64,000 nucleotides of DNA from Siphonodentalium dalli (Eukaryota; Mollusca; Scaphopoda; Gadilida; Siphonodentaliidae). The stretch is from contig CP136067.1 in NCBI GenBank assembly GCA_032622095.1, positions 1,426,001 through 1,490,000 of the forward strand. The letters run 5' to 3'. Under the pieces are notes generated by a model, which saw only the letters and a list, made by a program, of their open reading frames with translations, had not been told where the DNA came from and ran no database searches. The position numbers and the translations under genes were made by a program. Below are positions 1-11,537 of this stretch, in pieces (the stretch's first letter is position 1; each line of letters begins with the position of its first letter).

Positions 1-340
1 CATATCTCAAATTAACTTTCTTATACCTTGATCGATCAGCTTTGTATGGGCGCATAAACCGTGTCTCTCGTTCTGCCTTTGGTTTGGTAGTATCCTATAT
101 CAGGTTCTAAATGTCAGATTCTCAGCTATGACACAGATGATACAAGGATGTTGTGCACTATATTCCGCCAGAATTAGCACTGGATGGATATTTTAGTTGT
201 TGAATGTTTAGGTTGTTTTGCTGCTGATTATCAGGAAATTTGTTTAAAATATTTGGAGAAAGACAAACCAACAAAAATAACAAGAGCTACGCTGGGCGTG
301 CAATATACGCCCTCTCTTGGGTCGGCGGAAACTGGTAAAT
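1..340. other. Unassigned AT-rich DNA
   Basis: I see no gene, RNA or clear repeat boundary here. Towards its right side the sequence grades into the GGGGCATAACTC monomer array. Confidence 0.4.
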
Positions 341-1230
341 AAGGGGCATAACTCTGGTAAAAATTGGCGGACGGAACTCAAATTTGAACTTGACCTGTGT
401 TTTGGTGGGAGAAAGTAATATACCAAATTATCATTGAATCCGATAAGCTCTAGTAAAGTTATCATCCGGACAACAAATTTCAGGGATTTTCTAAGTCAAA
501 TTACGTCAAATAAGGGGCATAACTCCGGTGAAAATTGGCGGACGGAACCCAAATTCGAACTTGAGCTGTATTTTCTCCTCGTAAACCCACATACCAAATT
601 TGATTGAAATCGGTTCACTCTAACTAAAGTTATCATCCGGACAACAAATTTCAGGGATTTTCTAAGTCAAAAATGCCATAACTCTCGCAAAAATTATCGG
701 ATTAAAACGAAATTCGGACTAGAGCTGTATTTCGATATATGTAATCCACAAAATAACGGGTTTTGCGTATAAACATTCCAAAATCGAGTTATCATCCGGA
801 AACCAAAAAACAGAAGAAAAACCGAATTTTCTGAGTCGAAAAAGGGGCATAACTCTGCCAAAAATGGTCGGACAGAACCCAAGTTCGAACTTGACCTGTG
901 TTTTGGTGGGAGAAAGTAATATACCACATTTGGATTCATTCCGATAAACTATACTAAAGTTATCATCCGGACAACAAATTTCAAGGATTTTCTAAGTCAA
1001 AAAACGTCAAATAAGGGGCATAACTCCGGTGAAAATTGGCGGGCGGAACCCAAATTCGAACTTGAACTTACTTTTCGGCTAATAAACCCACATACCAAAT
1101 TTTATTAAATTTGGTTCACTCTAACTAAAGTTATCATCCGGACAACAGGTTAACGGACGCCCGCCCAGACGCCCGCCCGGACGGACGGACGGACAGACCA
1201 ATACTATAATACGGCCTTTTTTTCAAAAGG
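341..1230 (+). repeat. GGGGCATAACTC monomer array, copy 1
   Basis: About five degenerate monomers start near 341, 512, 671, 842 and 1013, so the period is roughly 160-171 bp. Each has a GGGGCATAACTC-like start, then AAAATTGGCGGACGGAACCC, a TTCGAACTTGA block and a TTATCATCCGGA block. The array ends in a GGACGGACGGACGGAC tract followed by a (C/G)TATAA-like segment. The same family recurs at 4690-7510, 8220-8345 and, inverted, at 33706-34420. Peptides that can be read from it (for example the minus-strand frames near 244-465 and 694-939) repeat with the monomer and are not genes. Confidence 0.85.
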
Positions 1231-2877
1231 GCGTATAAAAATCACTCAGCGAAATTCCGAGAATGACTTCAATAGTTCAATTGGCTGAATTACCGCATTA
1301 ACGGCAGCCAGCCAATAGATGTGTAATAAATAGAATTATCATCTATCGATCTCAGTGCGCATTTTGACTATTGTTTGACATATTTGATGTCATTTAGAGA
1401 TGGTAAAGCATTAACAATATGCAGGCATCTGGCAGTATTAGTGTCATCAACTGTTACAAGTAAACATGCATGTGGCACGATAAGAAGTGTCATTGTATTA
1501 ATGTTCAGTAATAATATATCACTTTCATTAATATATGGTGATGGTCTAGAATGTGCAGTCCTCGTTAACATGCACTTTTGACTTTCCACCAACATTTTCA
1601 GAGAGGTCATCGCTAACTAGCCTTGCAACTATTTTGGCCAAAAGAAACATTAATTAACAGAATCAATATCTATCTTATATGTAGCAATGCGAAAATGGCA
1701 CACATTTTGAAATCCAGCAAATGAGAGGTCTAATCATTCTCTGGCTTTGGGAAAGTGGGATATGAGTCCACAATCAATCAAAGTTCGCAAATCATAGTAA
1801 CTATTTAATAATGTAACACGGATATGTAGATAAATGTATGTCGATGCTATTCCATTCAAAATATTAGTATTGAAAAGCTAAATTATTGCAATCAACTACT
1901 AGAGCGAACAAGATGAAACCATTTGAAGGGTTGTTGAAGACTTCTGGCACTTCAACAACACCTTTCTAAATGCAGTGCAAAGCATCACAAAAGTCGGGAC
2001 CTGTCCTGTCAGGCTTTTGTACTTCGTAAAATTGAAATGACAGCCACATCATGGGAGGTCATCTTGTATTTCATTATCCCTCTAAGAGTGAGTTTGTGTG
2101 GTTGTAATATCACATGTTACACAAAATAACACCTATAACTGCTGCACATTTTTTCTATTATTCTTGGTTACGATTATCAAAGGTACTTTTGTGTGCAATT
2201 TTAAAACTTTGGGGAACTGTTGATTTTTGTTCTATTATTTCGCCTATTAAAAGATATTTTCTATAAACCGAGCACCTCTCTGAACCGAACAGAAGGGCCG
2301 GTCCAAAGTGTGTTCGTTTTGTAGAAGTTTTACTGTACATGCAAAATACAAGTTTCGCCATTCAGATATATAATAATGAACAAAGTAATGAAAATATAAC
2401 AATAAGCATGCTATAATAAACGTTATTGAGCTGTACCATGGTCATGTTGCATCATCTCCTTAATACCTTATTTAGAATATGAGCTTGGCATTTACTATAT
2501 GATTACTAGAAGTTGTAAATGATCCTTATTTGGCACGTAACGTAATATCCATAGGTTAGGAGAGAATACCATTTTTTGGAATATCTTTGGAATACAATTC
2601 TATTATCATACAGTATTATATATTCCCCAATTATGAATAAATGTACGTCAGTTTTGATTTTGAATATACTACGTTTGATCAGTTAAGATACGAGACACTA
2701 ACGTGTAGTTTATACGATAACTTCATGAGATTGCAATCAAATACCACGGGGTGGCTTGTAAGAATAAGTGAATATTAATTAAATTTGCAAGAAGCTGTTC
2801 ATTGGTCAAGCAACGTATCGCTCACTGCGCATTGGCTTGATTTCTCCCGTTTGAAATAATTTTAACCATGAGAGTCT
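1231..2877. other. Unassigned intergenic DNA
   Basis: AT-rich sequence with no convincing exon or RNA gene. Open frames are below 85 codons and have no recognisable motif. A segment near 2230-2340 looks like a dispersed repeat, but I cannot set its ends. Confidence 0.4.
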
Positions 2878-2881
2878 TTAA

Positions 2882-3210
2882 CCTCTTCGCTGCTATGACG
2901 TCCGTAAATACTACGGACTTAAAAGTGCACGCCGTGTGCTATATGGTCCGTAGGTACTACGGACCTACTTCAACACACTAGCAGCAGGCCATTATACATA
3001 ACTGGAACTCAGAGATTGGTGCATCGGAATAACTGTATCTCGAAGTTTCAAACAGTGTATGGTGTTCCACGATTGTGAAAGATGGTAGCCTTTTAACAGA
3101 GTCAGTTTTATGGTTCTTTTGATATTCCCGTTATATTTTCCCATTGGAAAATGGCAATAACGTCAACAGCCCAGCACACGACGTCATAACGTTATTTAGC
3201 AGCGAAGAGG
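2882..3210. mobile_element. piggyBac-type MITE with TTAA duplications
   Basis: The 329 bp element is flanked on both sides by TTAA (2878-2881 and 3211-3214). Its ends are the inverted repeat CCTCTTCGCTGCTA, perfect over 14 bp. TTAA duplications are the hallmark of piggyBac transposition. Inside, near 2905-2970, are two small palindromes around TCCGTA..TACGGA. It has no coding capacity, so it would depend on a transposase elsewhere. Confidence 0.85.
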
Positions 3211-3214
3211 TTAA

Positions 3215-4480
3215 ACCGTAAGTTCATTGAAATGAAACACGTTCTAATTATATTTAGACTGAATCTATACATTCTTTTCTCAAAAGTTAAATAAATTTTG
3301 TTTGACTCACACCCTGAATCTTGATCTTAAGAACCAGATGGCACCGGTCTCCTGCCTCCAAATATATCCTTCATGTTCATTGTCAAATTTTACTGCTGTG
3401 GTTGATTCCAGCATGCTACATCTACATACACTGTCTCAGTCTGGCAACAAGATCACTCAGGACTATTAAAAGAAGACAAATAATGCAATGTGAAAATATG
3501 GTTATTGATTATAACATGCACATTAGCACAAGTTCTAACAAGAGCATGCCGTTGGGGCGTCAGGGCTGGCGGTCTAGAAAATCCAGGAGGGCTATTAATA
3601 GTACTATAGTTTGTCTATTTTTGATGTTGTTTAACTAAATTAATTTTGTTATGTGGAAACAAAATGTCCAGAGTTGTCAATGTCAAACCCCCCACAGTAT
3701 GATATGGTGAATATTTAATTGTTTTTATAATAATATATGTTATGATAATTAATATGAACCACAGACAAAATGTAAGAGTGTTTGTACTCAACAATTTGTC
3801 AGTTGGTGTCCAACCCATGCAATGGAATTGGGTCAGTACACAATCAAGTAGCATAATAAATCCAGTATATTTAGTTATTTACACTTGAATACAAATGACT
3901 GCTTTATTTGTCAAAGTAATCTATATTCCATCAACGATTACAAGTTGTCATGACCACTTTTGCAGATTGCTGCTTCTAGCGGTCAAGTCATTCTGTATAG
4001 ATTTACTGGGTGTTTACAATTGGGGACATAGAGAACAGTTTCTCAAGTGAACAACAACTTGGAGACATTAGCTCATTATTAAAAGATTGTCAATCAAAGC
4101 GAGAAAATGAACGACGACTACAAATTTCAGTGATATACATTTTTCACTGATAGGAAACGGAAAGAGAACGAAAGGTTAAACTCAATCAAGACAGTGGTTC
4201 TCACTATCCGCAAACATATGTTGATTTTATCCAGTGAAATATATTGTAAGCTCAATCTTATGAAGAGAAATAATTTATTTTGTTCTTAAAATGCGTGAGT
4301 ATCCATCAAAAGATATGATTTATGGAACAGTTCGTTCCGCAATTTGATGATTCCGCCATAATGCCCATTTGACATTACCATCAGTTGCCGAAGTCACGCA
4401 TGCGCACATTATACAATATAATTCTTTACGATTTCGAGGCAGTATTTTTCTCATAAAACACAATAAAATAACTAAATAAA
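3215..4480. other. Unassigned intergenic DNA
   Basis: No gene is supported. The plus-strand frame at 3321-3638 (105 codons) has no domain, codon bias or splice context that would make it credible. Confidence 0.4.
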
Positions 4481-4493
4481 TTTCCTATCCGAG

Positions 4494-4612
4494 ACGAGGC
4501 GGGCTATAAAAAGCCCGCCTTGGAAAATTCTGGGCCGGCTCTAGGCGAGCAGCCCGCCTTGAGTTTTCCAGGCTTGGGGCGTGGCATAATACGCCCATTT
4601 CTGGAGTAGAGT
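4494..4612. repeat. Short GC-rich nested hairpin
   Basis: AGGCGGGCT and AGCCCGCCT pair around a 6-base AT spacer at about 4497-4520. A second, wider pairing joins TGGAAAATTC with GAGTTTTCCA. It is much more GC-rich than its surroundings. It is probably the core of a foldback MITE whose outer ends I could not fix. Confidence 0.5.
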
Positions 4613-4689
4613 GGAGCAAGGTTTAATTCATTTGTTTTCAAGAAACCTTTGACTTAAGACGAAATAAAAATAAAACACAATAATCTGGA

Positions 4690-7510
4690 AACCGCATGTC
4701 AGGTAAAATAAAAAAAGGGGCACAACCCAGTCAAAATCAGTGGACGAAACCCATATTCGAACTTGATCTGTATTTTGGGATGGTAAACAAATATACCAAT
4801 TTGGTTCAGTTCACTTGATTCAATCTAAAGTTATCATCCGGAAACCGCAAATCAGGTAAAATCTAAGTCGAATAAAAGGTCGGCCGACCACAGTGTCCCC
4901 CGACAACGTGGCAAGTCGATGGCCGCTTTGTTAAAGAATTTTTTTTAAATGTCGATGGCCGCTTTGTTAAAGAAATTAAACCAGAGTTTCAAATCTCTAC
5001 ATTTAAAACTGTAGGAGGAGTTGATTACACCATGAAGGTACCCAATCTCATCCAAAAGGCAAAAATGTTCCAAATATTCTAAGTCAAAAACCCCCCGAAA
5101 ATATGGAAAAAATGATATTTTTGATTAGCTATATAGATGTTGCAAATCACCAACATGTTAGGAACAATATCCCAGAGTTTCAAATCTCTACATTTAAAAC
5201 TGTAGGAGGAGTTGATTACACCATGAAGGTACCCAATCTCATCCAAAAGGCAAAAATGTTCCAAATATTCTAAGTCGAAAACCCCCCCAAAAATATGGAA
5301 AGACTAATATTTTTGATTAGCTATATAGATGTTGCAAATCACCAACATGTTAGGAACAATATCCCAGAGTTTCAAATCTCTACATTTAAAACTGTAGGAG
5401 GAGTTGATTACACCATGAAGGTACCCAATCTCGGACGCACGGATGCACGAGGGTCATTTCTATAGTCCTCCGACGGAAACGTCGGGGGACAAAAATGGAC
5501 ATAACTCAGTCAAAATAATGTGGACGAAACCCATATTCAAATTTGATCTGTATTTTGGGGTGGTAAACTGATATACCAAATTTGGTTCAGTTCACTCGAT
5601 TCAATCTATTAAAGATATCATCCGGAAACCGCAAATTAGGTAAAATCTAAGTTGAATAAAAGGTCGGTAGACCTCATACATGTCCGCCTCTAAGCGTTGG
5701 CTTGATACGACCGTTGTTTGCGCATAAAAACCTGTCTTTGGTGCTAGTAAACCTACATACCAAATTTAATTTCATTCAGTACACATTTACTAAAGTTATC
5801 ATCCGGAAACCTCAAATTGGCAAAAATTCTAAGTAAAAAAAGGGACATAACTCTGGTGAAAATTGGCGGGCGGAACCCGAATTCGAACTTGACCTGTGTC
5901 TTGCTGGGAGAAAGACACATACCAACTTTGGTTCAGATCAAATAATCCAAACTGGAGTTAACGGTCGGAAACCAAAAATGTTAACAGACGGTCAAATTCT
6001 AAGTCGAAAAAGGGCCGTAACTCATGTAAAAATAATTGGACGAAACCCATATTCGAACTTGGCCTGTATCTTTAGCTTGGAAATACACATACCAACTTTG
6101 GTTGATATCAAATAATCCAAACTGGAGTTATCGGTCGGAAACCAAAAATGTTAACAGACGGTAAAATTCTAAGTCGAAAAAGGGGCATAACTCTGGTGAA
6201 AATTGGCGGACGGAACCAGGATTCGAACTTGACCTGTCTTTTCTGCTAGTAAACCCACATACCAAATTTAATTAAATTTAACTAAAGTTATCATCCGGAA
6301 ACCTCGGACGCACGCACGCACACACACACAGACTGATTATAATAGTCCTCCAAACCCGTTGGATCGGCGGACAATAAAAGGCCGTCCGGCCAGTGTCCCC
6401 CGAAAAAGTGGCTTTATTGGGGGCATCAGCTTTTCTGAAAAAAAATAACAAGGACCCAAAATCCAATACTAAATTTCAGAACAATCCAACCAGTGTCCCC
6501 TGAAATGGCACACGGCAAACTCTAGATATTTATTTGTTAATTTTACCATCATTAATGCTGGCTGTGTTATTTGTTACCAGATAATCTGTTCAGTGAATAA
6601 ACAAGAAATCATCGGAAAAAAGTTCATATTATATTTTCATATAAGAAATCAATATTCCATATTTGAGAGCAACCAGACAAAAATGGGTGGATCGTACCCA
6701 TATTCGAACTTGATCTGTATTTCGAGCTGATAAACTCATATACCAAATTTGATTCAGATATGATCAAACTAAAATTATCATCCGGAAACCAGAAAGTGAC
6801 AGGATTATAAGTCGTAAAAGGGCCATAACTCTCACAAAAATGGGCAGAGCAAACCCATAAAACCTTCGAATATATTCGAACCTGACCTGTACATGTATTT
6901 CGAACTGAAGTTATCATCTTAAAACCAAAAATTGACAGGATTCCAAGTCGAAAAATGGCCACAACTCTCGCAAAAATGGGCGGAGCAAATCCATATTCGA
7001 AATTGACCTGTATATAGGGCTGATAAACTCACATACCAAATTTGGTTCAGATATGATCACACAAACTGAAGTTATCATCCGGAAACCAGAAAATTACAAG
7101 ATTCTAAGTAAAATAAAAAGGGCCATAACTCTCGCAAAAATTGACAGAGCAAACCCATATTCGAACTTGACCTGTATTTTGGTCTGATAAACTCACCTAT
7201 GAAATTTGCTTTTGATCTAATAACCGAAACTAAAGTTATCACCCGGAAACCATTTCCGGACACACACACGAACGGACGGACACCGGCTATTTTAACAGTC
7301 CCCCGAATTTAGGTTTTTTGGGGGACAAAAAGGCGCATAACTCCGTCAAAATCATGCAGACAAAACCCATATTCGAACTTGATCTGTATTTTGGTGTGGT
7401 AAACTAACATAACCAAATTTGGTTCAGTTCACTCGATTCAATCTAAAGTTATCATCTGGAAACCAAAGGCGAACGGACGGACGACGGACAACCCATTTAC
7501 ATAATACGAC
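4690..7510 (+). repeat. GGGGCATAACTC monomer arrays, copy 2 (composite)
   Basis: At least four consecutive blocks of the same monomer family as 341-1230. Blocks are separated by segments that end in GGACGCACG-type tracts plus AGTCCTCCG or AGTCCCCCG and restart with GGGGGACAAAA (near 5440-5500, 6300-6375 and 7255-7330). This shows complete elements placed end to end rather than one simple satellite. Monomers keep the TTATCATCCGGAAACC and CATATTCGAACTTGA blocks. A tandem repeat of a different sequence lies within it at 4981-5440. Confidence 0.8.
4981..5440 (+). repeat. 192 bp tandem repeat, about 2.4 copies
   Basis: Units start at CCAGAGTTTCAAATCTC at 4981, 5172 and 5364, giving periods of 191 and 192 bp. 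Copies are nearly identical, so the duplication is young. The third copy is cut off by a GGACGCACGG tract. A 61-codon minus-strand frame in unit one is a by-product of the repeat. Confidence 0.9.
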
Positions 7511-9072
7511 CGTTTATTCAAAGGATCTCAAATACGGTACATTAACTCTTGAAGTAAAACTTTATGAGTTATTATTTATTGATTGAGATACATATATGTA
7601 CTGCCGGAGTGCCGGTATCATATACATGTATATTATGATTAAAGACTCTTCACAAATTTGTGTTATAAATTTAAGTACATACCGGTACCTGTACTCGTAT
7701 GTTGTAATTTGGGTCTGAAGTAAAAAACCATATACTACATTTTCAGTCCTATGTATGGATACTAGTACTTTAACGTTCGCATATGACTAAGAGATTTTTA
7801 AAAATTATTGATGAACATCAAAATGTAATGCTCGAACTCTGAAAACAAATGTGAATTTGTGGCGAAGAATGAACTGAATGTTTTGTGGGTGAGTGATTAT
7901 ATGGAACCATGAGAAAGGATGGTGTGGGATTGGAGGTTGGGGGTGTGTTGTAAAGATTAAAAAAAAAATTCAGAATTTAATTGTTGAATGAGGGAGAAAA
8001 AGATGATTGGATATACTTACTACAGGTTCTTAATGGTGTTGATGAGTCTAATGGAACAACACAAAATCGATAAATGAAACATGCCAGCCGCATCTGAAAA
8101 AATAATAAATTTGAGATGAAAATATTCTTCGCGCAAGAGAGGTTATTGTGTAAATGAAATATCATTAAAACCAGTATTAAATTAGATTCAATATAAATCT
8201 GATATAACCCTAATTTCAAAATGCGGTCAAAATCTAAGTTTGAAAAAGGTCTGTAACTCATGTGAAAATAATTGTACAGAACCCATATTCGAACGTGGCC
8301 TGTGTTTTCAACTGGGAAATACACATACCAACTTTGTAAGATCAAATATTCCAAAGATAAAATCAACAGATTTAAAAACTCTAGATATGATGACTGAGCT
8401 TTGAGTGGTCGGTTCCTCGACTCAAATCAAATATTATTTTACCCCCGAAGCCGAGAAAATACCAGTAGTAATTTAGCAGCGTTAATCAGATTATGCATCT
8501 TTAAGGTTTAGTTGACTATCCACGGTAATACTAATTGCTTTACTGGACTAGATTAGATTAGATTTATTTTGATAGTTCAGGTTATACATGTGTACATGAA
8601 TACATACTATGGGTATGTTTACAAGTTGAATAAATATAATACACAACGGTATATATATTATAATTATAATAATTTATATTAAATATACATGTTATATGTA
8701 GGGTTCTGATGAGACAGATAGAGTTCAGACTGTGTAAATAATTGATATATAAGAGAATATATCAATTTTCTCAAGAATTAATTCATTTTATAGAGGTTGC
8801 CGTCAGAATATAAGGTAAATTATGTGGCAGAAATCTGTATAAAAATAGAAATACTCATGTGACCTGAGACCATCAGGGATAACGCAAAAAGTTCTCTAAA
8901 TGAGAACTTAATTCCATTGCGGTCCCTGAATTGAATTCATTGCAATCTTTATCATATATCATAAATGTGAAAAGGGCATTATTGCGTCACATCGAACTAG
9001 ACAGTGTTAAGTCAGCAGCGACACTTCATGTCTTTGATGATCAACATAAAAGAAACCGCGCCTACACGTACA
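7511..9072. other. Intergenic DNA with repeat fragments
   Basis: Contains one stray GGGGCATAACTC-family monomer at about 8220-8345 and a minus-strand copy of the TTATCCGAATTAACGC dispersed repeat at about 8386-8515. The 129-codon minus-strand frame at 7977-8366 crosses the monomer and is not a gene. The rest shows nothing I can name. Confidence 0.5.
8386..8515 (-). repeat. Dispersed repeat 'GATGCATTATCCGAATTAACG', copy 1
   Basis: Read on the minus strand this shares AAAGATGCAT..., a TTAACGC block, the TTTGGCTTCGGG-like block and GAGTCGAGGAACC with copies at 14138-14240, 24978-25060 and 28690-28805. There are four copies in two orientations with no tandem order, so it behaves as an interspersed element. 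Its class is unknown. Confidence 0.65.
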
Positions 9073-10345
9073 TACTGTTATGCCCTAAGTAAATGGCCCA
9101 TCTAACTGAAGTGGCACCCCAGTCTAACTGTGTTCCGTTTTAACCTAACCGCGGTTATAAGATGCGTTTAAAACGCAAGAGAACCGAATAAATTGTGCGG
9201 TTAAAACAGTTATGTCGCGGTTAAACCGGTATACATGTACGTCGCTCTTAATGTTACAGATACCATATGGCGTATATGGCGTGTCATGTTTTAGTTGCCA
9301 TGCTCGTTAGACAAGTTAGCACAAATAACATGCCAGTGTCCCTTTCAATATCAATATTTTTTGTTGTGGATCTTTTATTTATTTTTGGATAAATAGAACA
9401 GACATTCATATACCAATATTTTATGTTTTGGGTAAACGGAAGATTGTGATGTATGGTGTGAAAAAATAAAAGCGTTTTTGTGTGTTTTATTTATTTTTGG
9501 ATTTCTTTTTATAATAATGTTGTATACTTTATAGTAGCCTTTTGGTGAAAATAACAGTTGGGCTAACCCCTACGGGTAATCGGAATTCTTACGTCCCATT
9601 TTCGACTTTAACCATCGATAAAATAAATATTTATATAATTATATATAAATATAATTATTCGACAATTTAGCTGACGAGTGCCGGTCACTTTCAATGTAAG
9701 GAAACGCGTTTAAAATGGAACAACCGCAAAAGGGAAAAAACGCATTCAAACGGATCAAATGGCCACTGAATTTCAAACGGATTCGAGTGGATAATTAAAA
9801 AATAATATAAAGTGGGGGTTAGAGTCCCACACATGCATCATAAATGTAAAGTGAGGGAAACAAAAATGCGTTTAAACGGAACAACCGCACTCTTCAAACG
9901 TCGGGCATTATTCGGATATCGGAAACCGATATTTAAGTCTTCCGATCTTGCATTTGTTGCTATATAAGGCCAAATAAAAAAGATAATATGTTTCCGATAA
10001 CGGAGAGAAAAAATTAGGGTAGGTAGGTAGGGAAATGTTTTTTTTAATTATTTTTTGATATTTTTTTCCAGCTGCAGAAATATTGAACTACCTCGACCGA
10101 AATGACATAAAATGCCTACTTGTGTTGTAGGGAAAGTATTACTTGTGGAAATATACATTAACATTGAACAAGATATCAAAATTGCTGTTATTCTTAATAG
10201 TGTGTTTCAGTATTCACATACTGATTTTTGCCATAAACTCAGAGGGATGCGGCTCGGAATTTATGTCCGAAAATATTTTAGAACCTATATATTTGAATTG
10301 TTCATATGGGATATTCTGCCTGATTGTTGAAGATGTCAGTTGGGC

Positions 10346-10606
10346 TGAAGGGGGTCACTCACCAAATAAAAGTGCTGAAGGGTATTTTACGGTACACAGG
10401 TTTTGAAAATCTGCTGAAGGGTACACAGGGTTTGTGATCAGCACTAATGCAGTTACTTTAAGTGTGTTCCCGAAAGTCTGGCAGCCACCAGCAGTTCGTC
10501 TTCAGTTAATTTTAAATTTCCTTGCAACCTATACAAAGATCCTCTAACAGAAATCATGACAAGACACGAATATACTGTTCAGCACATTTTCAAAACCTGT
10601 GTAGCA
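10346..10606 (-). mobile_element. Truncated copy of the GCTGAAGGGG Mutator-like MITE
   Basis: Reverse-oriented homologue of the complete copy at 23038-23318. It shares GCTGAAGGG, GTGCTGAAGGGTA, the AAAGTCTGG block and the TCTAACAGAAATCAT block. It breaks off inside the far terminal repeat near CCTGTGTAGCA, so that end is lost. The 87-codon frame at 10143-10406 runs into it and is not a gene. Confidence 0.65.
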
Positions 10607-10676
10607 TTAGTTGGTGTCAATTATAAAAGCAAGTTTATCAAAACAAAACATTTATTTTGAACAAAATAATATATTA

Positions 10677-11004
10677 AAGGGGTACTGTACCATGAATCCG
10701 GTTATTTGTAGGACTATCTCCTTGTATACTCAACAGAATATATGCAACAAATGAATGAATTTGAGGCATGTATTAATGCCAAATACACTTATGTGCTCTA
10801 TGAATGGTGCAAACAACATGGTAAGTATATTGAAAATGAATTTATGACTCCAGTCATATAAATTACCATGTTGTTTGCATCGTTCTCATAGAACACATCA
10901 GTGTATTTGGCACTAATCCATGGCTCAAATGCATTAATTTGCTGCATATATTCTCTTGAGTATAAAAGGAGATGGTCCCATAATTGGCAGATTCAGTACC
11001 CCTT
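10677..11004. mobile_element. 328 bp foldback MITE with TA duplications
   Basis: Almost the whole element is a long inverted repeat. The left arm from AAGGGGTACTG and the right arm ending CAGTACCCCTT pair over about 150 bp with scattered mismatches, including the shared ACCATGTTGTTTGCA segment next to the loop. TA lies at both borders. It sits inside the 9075-11535 element. Confidence 0.8.
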
Positions 11005-11537
11005 TAGATAGCACCCAGCATTTTTAAATGTGTGCAAAAGAAACATGGTGGGTGAAGCAATGAAGTGTACCAGTAAAATGTTGTTTGAATATTAAGTGTC
11101 AAACGAAATGTAAATGTACATTTCTCATGCTGTCAAGAAAATAATAAATGGGCATGCATGTTTATTTGGAACTCATGAATATGTTCCATAAGTCCCAAAC
11201 AAGGCATAATGGTAAAGTAGGCATGAGATCCACTCTCTTGAAATTAAAATTGCAAGATTCATGCCTATCAATCCACAACCCATCACACACCTGTGGCTTT
11301 TGAGACAACTGTCACACTTCATGTCACTTATCACAGGCTTATGTTAGAAACCATGTGTTTTGCACCTAATGATTATCAATATTTATGAGCATTGGCGGTA
11401 AAAACAGTAAAAAAAAAAATGAAAAAAAAATGCCACCGCAGTTACGGCAAATAACTGCGGTGCGGTTACGGTTTAACCGCAGTTGTAAACGGATTATAAC
11501 TGCAGTTAATGGGTCATTTACTTAGGGCATAACAGTA

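Larger units (their letters stand above)
9075..11535. mobile_element. 2.46 kb TIR element with TA duplications, non-autonomous
   Basis: The ends are CTGTTATGCCCTAAGTAAAT (9075) and its near-perfect inverse ending at 11535, with matching continuation for about 40 bp. TA flanks both ends (9073-9074 and 11536-11537), as for Tc1/mariner-type insertions. Subterminal CCGCGGTTA and AACCGCAGT motifs recur on both sides. No transposase frame is present. Two smaller elements (10346-10606 and 10677-11004) are nested in it and so are younger. Confidence 0.75.

Noticed and set aside
341-1230. Regularly spaced repeats suggesting a CRISPR array
   Set aside because: Units are about 170 bp, degenerate along their whole length, without uniform short repeats and unique spacers, and the DNA is eukaryotic.
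7977-8366. 129-codon minus-strand frame
   Set aside because: Covers a stray GGGGCATAACTC monomer; similar frames recur wherever the monomer does.
9810-9830. GGGGTTAGAGTCCC resembling a tRNA T-arm
   Set aside because: No matching acceptor or D arm around it.
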